Program-made: the position numbers and the translations under genes | Assembly (NCBI RefSeq): GCF_910592395.1 | Contig: NC_088316.1 | Location: forward strand, 19,468,001 to 19,532,000 | DNA: 64,000 nt | Reading direction: 5' to 3' | From: Lineus longissimus | Taxonomy: Eukaryota > Nemertea > Pilidiophora > Heteronemertea > Lineidae | The notes under the pieces: model-generated | What the model was told of the DNA's origin: nothing | What the model saw: the letters and a program-made list of their open reading frames with translations, nothing else | Databases searched by the model: none | Shown: piece by piece, positions 49,701 through 61,200 of the stretch | Numbering within the stretch: the first letter of the stretch is position 1 | Layout of the letters: each line of letters opens with the position of its first letter

Positions 49701-50735
49701 TATCTCATCTCTCTCATCATGTTGTCAACACGTTGGAGCAGCCAGGACTGATTCGGCCTGGCTGTGACTTCCTCATCTCTCTCACCACGTTGACAACTTG
49801 GCAGAGCAGCCAGGACTGATTTGGCCTGGCTGTGACTGTCTCATCTCTCTCACCACATTAACAACTAGGCAGTGTGGCGAAGACTGATGTGGCCTGGCTA
49901 TCACCGTCTCATGTCTCTCATCATGTTGTCAGCACGGTGGAGCAGCCAGGTCTGATTCGGCCTGGCTGTGACTGCCTCATCTCTCTCACCATGTTGACAA
50001 CTTGGCAGAGCAGCCAAGACTGATTTGGCCTGGCTGTGACACAGTGTCTCATCTCTGTCATCATTTTGTCAATGCGGTGGAGCAGCCAGGACTGATTCGG
50101 CCTGGCTGTGACTTCCTCATCTCTCTCACCATGTTGACAACTTGGCAGAGCAGCCAAGACTAATTTGGCCTGGCTGTGACGGTCTCATCTCTCTCACCAT
50201 ATTAACAACTAGGCAGTGCGGCGAAGACTGATGCCGCCTGGCTGTGACTGCCTCATCTCTCTCACCATGTTGACAACTTGGCAGAGCAGCCAAGACTTAT
50301 TTGGCCTGGCTGTGACTGTCTCATCTCTCTCATCATTTTGTCAACGCGGTGGAGCAGCCAGGACTGATTCGGCCTGGCAGTGACTTCCTCATCTCTCTCA
50401 CCATGTTGACAACTTGGCAGAGCAGCCAAAACTAATTTGGCCTGGCTGTGACTGTCCCATCTCTCTCACCATATTAACAACTAGGCAGTGCGGCGAAGAC
50501 TGATGCCGCCTGGCTGTGACTGTCTCATCTCTCTCACCATGTAGACAACTTGGCAGAGCAGCCGAGACTGATTTGGCCTGGCTGTGACTGTCTCATCTCT
50601 CTCGCCATATTAACAACTAGGCAGCGCGGCGAAGATTGATTTCGGCCTGGCTGTGACCGTCTCATCTCTCTCACCTTGCCAACAGGGTGGAGCAGCCAGG
50701 ACTGATTCGGCCTGGCTGTGTGACCGTCTCGGAAA
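49690..50735 (+). repeat. 68-bp satellite, third array (about 15 copies)
   Basis: Same unit and orientation as 8500-9440, with the same three subtypes. It follows the endonuclease-like frame at the same relative position in both loci, so the satellite is a 3' part of the element rather than an independent insertion. Confidence 0.9.
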
Positions 50736-51301
50736 TATATCCTGACCCCAACTGTCTTGTTCCCCCGAAGTGGTGTCTCACTGCTTGAAGGGATTTGGGT
50801 CTAGTAGGTCCTTTGTATAGTAGTAAATGATGACTGCGTCCCAGTAAATGGAAGAAGTAGAAGACACTTCAGGGACAATGGGAAGACTCAAAGGCAATAC
50901 TCCTTTAGGAACCTTGAATCAGTAGGCCTACCATGATCTACAGTAGAATGTCTATGCTGTCACCTATTGTGAGGACATTAAATCGTATTCCCGGCAAATG
51001 TGGAAAAGATTGACTCAACCACTCTTGATTACATCACCAAGGCAGTGGCCGCCTCAGCGCCACCACGCGGGGCGTAATGGTACTAGGCTAGGAAATATTG
51101 GATGCCAATTTACTGCATATGGGAGGCCAAACAACAAAATTAAAAAAAATAGTTCTCAATGGTTTGGTATCTTCATAAGAAGAGTCAAGCAAATAATATA
51201 CTGTTTGTTGATTTTCATCAAAACTGTTATTATTGAGCTATATTATTACTAATTTGTTGTTAAACGATTTTGTCGTGGAAATCACTTTGCATTTTGTACA
51301 G
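50736..51301. other. Intergenic or intronic, unassigned
   Basis: A short plus-strand frame at about 50847-50921 (MEEVEDTSGTMGRLKGNTPL) and another at 50980-51075 (VEKIDSTTLDYITKAVAASA, ending in TAA) look protein-like, but no convincing splice sites were found for either. Confidence 0.25.
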
Positions 51302-51416
51302 GTTGTTCCATAAAACCAGGATTCCACTTCCAGGGAGGAGAGTTTCATTGACGGATTCTGATTCATGTGTTAGTTCCCTTGATGACATGGATGACACTCT
51401 TGACAGCGTGATATAA
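51302..51416 (+). CDS. Candidate terminal exon of an unrecognised gene
   Basis: After acceptor TTTTGTACAG, a frame reads LFHKTRIPLPGRRVSLTDSD, then CVSSLDDMDDTLDSVI and TAA (51414-51416). It is Ser/Asp-rich, as many C-terminal tails are. The stop lies 43 bp before the next ATG, so it may equally be 5' UTR of the following gene. No upstream exon was found, and the preceding 5 kb is repeat. Confidence 0.35.
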
Positions 51417-51458
51417 GAATAGTTGAATATTCAAGTCGTCCTCGTTCATGGTTGAAGA

Positions 51459-53845
51459 ATGGAGTACCTGAACCTGAGGGGGAGGACCACCCATTTCTTC
51501 CTATTTTTGTACAGTTTCCTTCTCATGATACAGATATATGCCATTTGTGGTAAGAATTGTTATCAGTTATGTTGGTCGTTATGTTTCTAGAATAAGATTG
51601 TTATTCAGTATGCTGTGGCTTTCTATGACATTGTTCACAGCAATGACATAACTGCCAATTAGGGCCTACATTGAAACAATTCATGCTTGTACATATCAAA
51701 CATGACCCACTCGCCCAGTCCCTGAGCTGTGCAGAGTTGGCCACCACCAATTTAACCCCCTCCCCTGCTGCCTGTAGTATCCCTACACATTCCAATGCAA
51801 TACATGTTCTCTTTGCAGGTTGCCAAGACTACATTTTGAATAAATTTGGTGGTTTTATATTTGTCAACAAAACACAGCCGGGTCCTGTCAACTGTTCTTG
51901 GATCTTCTACAGGCAGAAAGGATACACGATCTTAGAAGTGAAATTGAGAGAATTTATCGGTGAGAATTATAATGAGGCATGTAGCCTGATATTTTATGAA
52001 TCATGAAATATCAAATAGTGTACTGTCAGCGGAAGTGGACTAGTTTACCGGTTCTCCAACTTTCGGCTTCATACAGTGAGGGGTTTTACTGTTGTTAGGG
52101 CAATCATGTAAGAAATCGGAGCAGTGTTAACGATCTGCTTTAATACAACATTTCTTTGCAGCTCTTGGCAACGTGAGCTCTCTTGATCTCCATGAAGGCC
52201 TGACAGTATTGTCTAGCACTATTTACCATTTGGATGGAAACTACACGCAAACTGGCAAGGAAGCCGTCTACAGTACATTAGGAGATGGGTTCAATCTCCT
52301 ACTCAATGCACCTGATGGCTACCGGAATCTCTCAATCAGTTATTTATCTTACAACGAGGCCTTGACAGATGGTAAGTCAGCCACTTGTGCGTGCATGTTG
52401 TCTCAACTAACTTGAAACTTTCTTAGAGGGGCAGCTTGTTAAGGTGATGGTCTCATCAATACAAACATTGTGAGTATGATACCCGATCCAGTATTTTCCC
52501 AGGTTAACAAGTGTTTTCAAATTTCAGGATCTTGCCCAAAGCAACCTGGTGTCCAGGACTTCAAGTGTCACACGATAAACGTGTGTATCCAGAACAACCT
52601 CACCTGTGACGGCTTCCCGCAGTGTCAGGACAATACAGACGAGACATATGCCTGTGGTCTCGCTCACGAGGGTATGTTCTCTTACATCCTGCCAGCTTGT
52701 AAAAAAGAAAGATTGTTCAGCACCTTTCAGCGGGGCTCCAGTTTCCCTCTATGTCTGCATTCTTTGCTCAATGTTGATTTTAAGCCAGCGACTTGATAGA
52801 AACTTGGGCAGTATCGTCTGTAGGACTAGGTAGATTAGGCCTACTGTCATGGCTGACCTTAAATTAAGATTGTTACAACTGTCAACTCATGGGGTCTCCA
52901 CAAAAATAAACTAAATATTTCAATCGGACCTTCACTTCTTTCAGGTATATACAGCCCTATCATCTCCAGTGGTTTGATCGCTGCCATATTTTTCCTGGTT
53001 GTGGGTGTCATAGCACTCTTTGTCTATCTATCCATCCATTACTTCTGGAAGATGCGTCTCTTCCAACGGGAAGGACTTGACACCATCCGTATGACACAGT
53101 CGTCGGCAGATATGGGCAAAGGTAAGTAAAGTCTCATTTGTATTTCTTCATCTTGTTTTGCTCTGGCTTTTAGGGTGAGCATTGTTGCATACAATAACAG
53201 TAAAGGACCCGTTTGGCGCATAAATACAGTCCAAGGTTGTAGCATTGTGTGAATAGTGTATGTTAAGATGAGTCGTCTTTCCACTTCCAGGTCCAGAGAG
53301 ACGAACTGCAAAATCGACTGCTGAAGAGCAAATTCATGATCCAAACCAGCAGTTAGACTATGGGGTGAGTCAATCATTTTGTCATAATCCCAGCAAACTG
53401 GGGTCTTCTGCATGATGCAACCCTTGCAATAGGGCTGCTTCCTGAGAGTCATTGACCTACATGTGTACGCTCATATGACAGAAAATAGATGTTGTCCAAA
53501 TTGAATAGAATTTCGGAAGAATGGTGGGTGGCAGGACTGCGTTCCTTCACAATCCTGGTATGTTCAGCCATGATATTGACCGTGAACAGGTGGCTCAATA
53601 TGTTCATGTTCAATGGAGTTGTTAAGTGACAAAAATTAATCCACAGAGGCCAAAGTCATTTTAATTCTCATTCATTGAATTAGTTATTTATCTTTGCGAT
53701 AATGATTCATGCAGGAGCTCTTTTCAGTGCTTATCCTCTCTGATTTCAGACAAATTACCGAGAGTATCAACCCCATCACCGTCCAAGCCATCAGGCCCAT
53801 GATGATCCAACCTTTGACGACTCTGCTTACACCGTCTATATCTAG
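51459..53845 (+). CDS. Secreted-type I membrane protein with CUB-like and LDLa domains, complete
   Basis: Seven exons: 51459-51549, 51819-51959, 52162-52371, 52528-52671, 52945-53121, 53291-53364 and 53750-53845. The total is 933 nt, 310 residues. Exon 1 encodes a signal peptide (HFFLFLYSFLLMIQIYAIC). Exons 2-3 look like one CUB-type domain (GCQDYILNKFGGFI, NCSWIFYRQKGYTILEVKL). Exon 4 is a single LDL-receptor class A module (CIQNNLTCDGFPQCQDNTDE). Exon 5 has the membrane span (LIAAIFFLVVGVIALFVYL). The tail of about 90 residues has Tyr motifs and ends SAYTVYI, a possible class II PDZ ligand. Introns 1-5 are all phase 1, typical of shuffled extracellular modules. Function is unknown; it could be a small receptor or co-receptor. 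A poly(A) signal is at 54492-54497. Confidence 0.85.
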
Positions 53846-54955
53846 TACTATTAGCATTTTTTTGTGCCCTGTGGGAACTGCTGAAAATCTTGTGAGAACA
53901 TTTTGTAGCATAAAATTGCCAGTTATATTTTTGCAGGAGGGAACAAGACTTGATGATGGCTATTTGGAATAACGAATCTCTAAGAAAACGATCTGAAGAT
54001 TTTTTAGTCTACACATATTTTGAGTTTATATGTAGCTGACCCAGATACATTCCATCCATTATAACATTGACATTCATCTCACTTTGTAACTTGCCACCTA
54101 AGGAGGTCAGAGGCATACAATGTAAGCCATGAAATCCACTTTGAGTATTTCCGAGCAAACACAAGTTCTTATGCTTTCACTGTTTAAATGAATTGCTATG
54201 AGATTGGGTGGATTTTGCATTGAGACATTACGATGGAAACTGTCTTGAGATGGTTGTGCTCTGTCTTCATTGTATCTAAGTTCATTCCTGAGGAATATTT
54301 AGTTCCTTTATCTTTGTATAGTTATGATGAACATTCCATTACTTAGAATATACTGATTGTTTGTACATATAAATTTATGTAGTGACTTCAGGTGTTGGCA
54401 TTAATGTATCAATTACTGGTACCAGTAGAGCATCATGATATTTCACATAATATTTTATCGGCATAAGTCATTGTTTTGGTGTTCTTTATCTAATAAAAAG
54501 GCTTTTGTGGGATTTTCTTGTCAAAAGTCATTGCTTTGCATAATTTTATAAAGTTCTGGTCAACTTCCATGTGCATTGAATAAGTTCCTTCTAGATTGCG
54601 TTTTCTGCCATTTAATAGGCTGTTCCATGATTATTTAGTTTCGGGTGTGTTAATAATGCATATCACAGAAGGGCCTCATCTATAGTTTGGAGTATTCTAT
54701 CTTGGCATTAAAAGGTACACCAACATGATGTTTGAAGTATATGTACATCCAACAATAATGAACTATCTTAATGTTTGGCATAGGCCTATTGTGTCCTCTG
54801 TCTCTATGTTATGCTGCGATGTGGTAGATTGTTTCCAATCTTTTATTTGGTGCTTAAACTTCAGGTGTTCGGGATTTGTATGTTTAGGGAGTGGGATATT
54901 TTAAAAGAGTTGAAGAATAAAACTAATTTGTTTAAACGTCAGTGTTGTTCATTTA
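53846..54955 (+). other. 3' UTR of the CUB-LDLa gene and flank
   Basis: Non-coding, with AATAAA at 54492-54497 and again near 54916. No other feature seen before the minisatellite. Confidence 0.5.
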
Positions 54956-54956
54956 A

Positions 54957-56927
54957 CTGTGATGTACCTCTGTCCTCGAGGGGTAAAACGACAACCAAGA
55001 GATCGCTGTGATGTACCTCTGTCCTCGAGGGGTAAAACGACGACCAAGAGATCGCTGTGATGTACCTCTGTCCTCGAGGGGCAAAACGACAACCAAGAGA
55101 TCGCTGTGATGTACCTCTGTCCTCGAGGGGTAAAACAACAACCAAGAGATCGCTGTGATGTACCTCTGTCCTCGAAGGGTAAAACAACAACCAAGAGATC
55201 GCTGTGATGTACCTCTGTCCTCGAGGGGTAAAACAACAACCAAGAGATCGCTGTGATGTACCTCTGTCCTCGAAGGGTAAAACAACAACCAAGAGATCGC
55301 TGTGATGTACCTCTGTCCTCGAAGGGTAAAACAACAACCAAGAGATCGCTGTGATGTACCTCTGTCCTCGAAGGGTAAAACAACAACCAAGAGATCGCTG
55401 TGATGTACCTCTGTCCTCGAAGGGTAAAACAACAACCAAGAGATCGCTGTGATGTACCTCTGTCCTCGAAGGGTAAAACAACAACCAAGAGATCGCTGTG
55501 ATGTACCTCTGTCCTCGAGGGGTAAAACAACAACCAAGAGATCGCTGTGATGTACCTCTGTCCTCGAAGGGTAAAACAACAACCAAGAGATCGCTGTGAT
55601 GTACCTCTGTCCTCGAGGGGTAAAACCACAACCAAGAGATCACTGTGATGTACCTCTGTCCTCGAGGGGCAAAACGACAACCAAGAGATCGCTGTGATGT
55701 ACCTCTGTCCTCGAGGGGTAAAACAACAACCAAGAGATCGCTGTGATGTACCTCTGTCCTCGAGGGGCAAAACGACGACCAAGAGATCGCTGTGATGTAC
55801 CTCTGTCCTCGAGGGGTAAAACGACAACCAAGAGATCGCTGTGATGTACCTCTGTCCTCGAGGGGTAAAACCACAACCAAGAGATCGCTGTGATGTACCT
55901 CTGTCCTCGAGGGGCAAAACGACAACCAAGAGATCGCTGTGATGTACCTCTGTCCTCGAGGGGCAAAACGACAACCAAGAGATCGCTGTGATGTACCTCT
56001 GTCCTCGAGGGGTAAAACAACAACCAAGAGATCGCTGTGATGTACCTCTGTCCTCGAGGGGTAAAACGACAACCAAGAGATCGCTGTGATGTACCTCTGT
56101 CCTCGAGGGGCAAAACGACAACCAAGAGATCGCTGTGATGTACCTCTGTCCTCGAGGGGCAAAACGACAACCAAGAGATCGCTGTGATGTACCTCTGTCC
56201 TCGAGGGGTAAAACGACAATCAAGAGATCGCTGTGATGTACCTCTGTCCTCGAGGGGTAAAACGACAACCAAGAGATCGCTGTGATGTACCTCTGTCCTC
56301 GAGGGGTAAAACGACAACCAAGAGATCGCTGTGATGTACCTCTGTCCTCGAGGGGTAAAACGACAACCAAGAGATCGCTGTGATGTACCTCTGTCCTCGA
56401 GGGGCAAAACGACAACCAAGAGATCACTGTGATGTACCTCTGTCCTCGAGGGGCAAAACGACAACCAAGAGATCACTGTGATGTACCTCTGTCCTCGAGG
56501 GGTAAAACGACAACCAAGAGATCGCTGTGATGTACCTCTGTCCTCGAGGGGTAAAACGACAACCAAGAGATCGCTGTGATGTACCTCTGTCCTCGAGGGG
56601 TAAAACGACAACCAAGAGATCGCTGTGATGTACCTCTGTCCTCGAGGGGCAAAACGACAACCAAGAGATCGCTGTGATGTATCTCTGTCCTCGAGGGGTA
56701 AAACGACAACCAAGAGATCGCTGTGATGTACCTCTGTCCTCGAGGGGTAAAACGACAACCAAGAGATCGCTGTGATGTACCTCTGTCCTCGAGGGGCAAA
56801 ACGACAACCAAGAGATCGCTGTGATGTACCTCTGTCCTCGAGGGGCAAAACGACAACCAAGAGATCGCTGTGATGTACCTCTGTCCTCGAGGGGTAAAAC
56901 GACAACCAAGAGATCGCTGTGATGACT
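54957..56927. repeat. 49-bp minisatellite, about 40 copies
   Basis: The unit runs GATGTACCTCTGTCCTCGAG, GGGTAAAACGACAACC, AAGAGATCGCTGT (49 bp; starts at 54961, 55010 and so on). Copies are over 90 per cent alike. Variants are clustered: GGTAAAACAACAACC with CTCGAA occurs almost only between about 55125 and 55610, and GGGGCAAAACGAC is scattered in the rest. Each unit keeps TCCTCGAGG or TCCTCGAAGG. Since 49 leaves remainder one on division by three, all three minus-strand frames stay open for up to 490 codons. That is an artefact of the period. Confidence 0.97.
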
Positions 56928-57640
56928 GGATTTGATTCCATCGCAAGGAAGTTATAGTTGTGATCGTCTCGGGTGTCTCTGGTGATCAATGACAAAAGTG
57001 CTTGACATTCTTTGCATTTAGAAAAGTCCCTGCTAGTTGTGGTTGTTGGTGGATCTGATTCTATCTCAATGAAATGAGGGTTGTGACTGCTTCAGCTGTC
57101 TCTGGTGGTCAATGACGAAGGGTGTTTTCAACGCCAAACTCTGTTCATCTAAAAGTTGTTGGTGGTAGAGACTGGATCTGAGTCTAGCAAGGCAATGATG
57201 GGTTGTGACTGTCTCAGGTAGTCAGTAACGAGCTCAGTGCATTTGAAAGTCCTTAGTGGTTGTGACTGGATCGGATGAGGCGAGAAAGTTATGGTTGTGA
57301 CTGTGAAATGTTCAATGACTTGAGTATCTCCGAGATCAAACTCTGTTCATTTCAAGTCCTTGGTGGTTGTGACTGGATTTGAGTCAAGCAAGGAAGTCAC
57401 GTTATGATTGTGACTGTCTCAGCTAGTCAATGACACAAGTCCTCAATGAATAAGAGCAACTCTGAAGTTTGCATTTGAATATCCTTGGTGGTTATGACTG
57501 GACCTGATTCCATAAGCCACAAAATGATGGTTGTGTCTCCAGTGGTCAATGGGGACAAAAGTCATTGATGCCTGGGAGTGCCTCACAAGTTCATACGCCA
57601 TACACTTGAAAGTTCTTCATTGTTTTGACTGTCATTGATT
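56922..57640. repeat. Degenerate tandem repeat of about 110-130 bp
   Basis: Five or six diverged units share GGTGGTTGTGACTGGAT, TGATTC, AGCAAGGAAGT, GGTTGTGACTGTCTCAG and GTCAATGAC. The array starts exactly where the 49-bp minisatellite stops, and TGTGATGACTGGATTTGATTCC links the two. Confidence 0.7.
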
Positions 57641-58299
57641 TTATAAGCAAGCCCTAATACCAGATAGGAAACAATGATGAGACGAGTTCACTCTTTAGTT
57701 ACTCTTTATTAATATACAATGTAGCACATAATTACGTTTGATTTGATTCAATACAAAATCATTTACAATTGCTAGAAATTAGAATCCCAAATGCTGGTTA
57801 TATTAGAGTTACATGTACACACAATCCCATTTGGTGAATGGGATCATTTCTCACAACCCATGACTTCAATGTAAAGTGAAGTAATGGGTTTCTGCCAATA
57901 CATGAATGATACTAATAATGGATAGCTTGATCTATAGTTGATGATAGGTACATACGTATGGGAGAATGATATGGTCAGGAGGCAGCAAAAGCATGGGAGC
58001 AGTGTAAGGAAATGGGGAAATGTACAGAAAGACTCTCAGCAGTATGAGCTTTCATCCATACCCATCCATATATATACCACGCTTACATTTTACCAATCAC
58101 ATGCAACGCTAAGACTAACAGTCACAGCTTTGATAATCAATACATATTTTGAGCACAGTTTTTATGGATTCCATTCAGGCATTTTTCTAAAATACCAAAA
58201 ACATCAAGAGGCAGTCACTTCACAATGCCTCTGAAGGATGCCCTTCACATTCCACTTCCCCTCAATGTCCACTGAACCAAACTTCACGATAAAAAAGTT
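57641..58299 (-). other. CCDC22 3' UTR
   Basis: Non-coding downstream of the CCDC22 stop. A minus-strand AATAAA lies at 57705-57710. Confidence 0.55.
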
Positions 58300-61200
58300 T
58301 TATGACTTTTTCAACTTTGCCAACATCGCTGTATTTTCCTTCTTCATCTGTTGGTAATCAGACGTTATTTTCTCTAAATTGGCGAATATTTTATCGTTGC
58401 TCTCATTCTCGATCTGGTCCTCTAGTTCCCTAATCTCCCGCAGGATACTGCCGGTTTCTTCAACAGTTTTGATGAGGGAGTTGCAGTTCTCATGAAGTGC
58501 TGCTAAGTACTTGTAGGCCTTTCGCACAGATTCATCTTTCTTTGCATCCTAGAGCAAAAAGAACAAAGGTTAAAAGTTATCTGAGAAAAGGTTGCCATGT
58601 GAACAGCAAGAAAACCTTCCATCACAAATCGATCATTCCAGCAGAGGAAAAGTCAGCAACGATAGACACCCAGAGCCACAGGAACATCATCTGGGCTGCT
58701 ACGTTATGTTGCAATGTTCTTGCTGTTGTGACTCAGACTCCTCATGCCACCTGGATGTGAACAGCTCAAAGACAAAGTCACAACCATGTGGCAATAGTTC
58801 CAAGACTTGTATCTGCTAGAAACAGGCAAGACTTACCCTAAATATCAATTCATCTGTGACAGTGAATGTTCGATCGAGTTTCCCTGATAACTGATTGATT
58901 TCTTTCTGTATAGCACGGGTATCGATAAGAACCTGAAAGGAACATTTAAAGCCATTACAAGAGATATCTACAGCCCTTATGTGATGGTACATTCATTCCA
59001 TAGCCTCATCCAGAAACCTTTCTGTAGAGGATTTAACATACTGAGCTACACTTGGCCATTTCAGGTCACAGATCACAAGTTGGACACTCTGCCCAGCTAC
59101 ACTTGGCCATTTCAGGTCACAAATCACAAGTCGGACACTCTGCCCAGCTACACTTGGCCATTTCAGGTCACAGATCACAAGTTGGACACTCTGCCAAGCT
59201 ACACTTGGCCATTTTAGGTCACAGATCACAAGTCGGACACTCTGCCAAGCTACACTTGGCCATTTCAGGTCACAGATCACAAGTTGGACACTCTGCCAAG
59301 CTACACTTGGCCATTTCAGGTCACAGATCACAAGTCAGACACTCTGCCACTGTGCCAGCACACTTCCCATTTCTATGGTTACCAGTAGGACCGTACCTTA
59401 TCTATCTCAGCCTTCTGTTTCTTGATGTTCTGGACTATTTCCATGATTCTACGAGTATAAGCCGATCTGTTCACATCTTTGGTCATACGCTCATATTCCG
59501 ACACCTGCAGAGACAAACACAAACGAAAGTCACAAGGTGAACTGAACAGTCTTCTGAGGGCATGTATGACAGGGAATTCGATGTCACTTTCTCTCAACTT
59601 GTTCTTCCAAGTTCACGAATTTAGCAGTTGTCAGAACATCACACAATTTCAAACATCCATTCACCCCAGAAGGGTCACAGTGAGGACAAAGCAAAGTGTC
59701 AAAGGAACACAGAAAAACTAGTCATATTGTCATCACTTCCTCATTCCACTGTGGTTTTGGGTTAGAAGAGAAACAAAGGACCAACTTGAAAAAAAATATA
59801 TCAACACCAAACTCTCGATCATTAATCAACACATTGAGACAAATAATTCAAAAACATACATGGCCCCAATTGGAAAAAGTAAAACCAAACTGAGTGATAA
59901 ATGAACATGGACATCCTTGAATAAGGTTTTACATTACCAGGCCTAGAGAGGCAGAATTGTTATCATAGGAAAGGAGCTGTTCGGAAGAATGGGAATAGAA
60001 AATGATGAAGTACAGGCAATGAGGGAAAAAATAGCAGTGACGTCTCTCGAGGGACATTATTCCAAGGGGGATAAGGAAGGAGGTGACATTTTACTGTGGA
60101 CAGTAACTGGTCCCAGCAGCTGTTCACAGCCAAATGTCCAGAGCAAATACACTGTCACGACACGAGACTAAACCACATGTACATTTCAACTGCTCAATTC
60201 AAATACACACCAAGCATGTCTTTGAATTTGGGGAAGAACCAGAAACCTCAAATGAGCGACAGCCGAAAATAGAATTTTCCTAAGATGTAACCCTGACCTC
60301 ATTATATATTCACATGACTTACAAGTTGTTTCTGCAATTCCTCCTTCTCCCTCGCGTCGTCAGCTAACTCTTTCATTTTCTCACGAAGCTCCTTGATATC
60401 CTCCAATCTCTTCTGTGTCTCAGACTGAAATAATCGTAAAAAGGTGAGAAAAGAAAAACATATGTACATTTACAAACGTGTACATAAACCAACCGATTAA
60501 GATGGGGTCAAATGATGGCACTCATGACGACCTAGGTCGCAACGTTGCAGAAAGTAAGTAACTAAATACATATGCATGTACAAACATGACGAAAACAGTG
60601 ACATTTCATAAAGGAGTCAGAAGGAGGTAGAAAGTCTCTCATAAGCCAGAAGCTGCTGACCAATCCAACCTTTATCTCCTACAAGAACCAACTCACCATT
60701 TTGTTGTCGTTGAGTTCCTTCAGCTCTCTAAACTGTAGTATTAATGGTGCCCTGTGCTTCTCCCATTGATTAGCAAGGCTGACTAGACGCTGGGAACTCG
60801 TCTCAACTAAACCTTGTAACTTTGCTATATTATTCTCAGCATCTGGTAACAAGTCAAGCGTCCTCTTTTTCACTCGGTAACTCTCCTCTTTTTCTTCGTT
60901 TGATCTTTTCACCACACCGAATTGTTCCTGCATCTGAAGTAAGAAATACAAATAACTGAATAAACAATAGATATAATTCAAAAATGTCAAGAGAGAACTG
61001 GCCACACACTATGCCAGTATGGGCCAAGTGTTACCAGAAATCTATTCCCCACACAATACAGTCATACGATTGAATAATGTGACCACTGTCAGCCAAAATA
61101 ATTTGAGAAGAAAACACTACTGAGAAAATGACAGAAGAAATGAAAAGCCATACCTGTTGAGTACCAGCAGTGAACTTTTTCACATCTAGTTCCATGGCTT

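Noticed and set aside
54957-56927. CRISPR-like array
   Set aside because: Units are contiguous with no unique spacers, and the context is an animal genome.
54939-56995. Four to five overlapping minus-strand ORFs of 157-492 codons
   Set aside because: They are the three reading frames of one 49-bp minisatellite and carry no independent support as proteins.
58981-59540. ORFs with repeated HLAISGHRSQVGHSAQ or VICDLKWPSVAWQSV
   Set aside because: They lie inside a CCDC22 intron and come from a 51-bp satellite whose length is a multiple of three.
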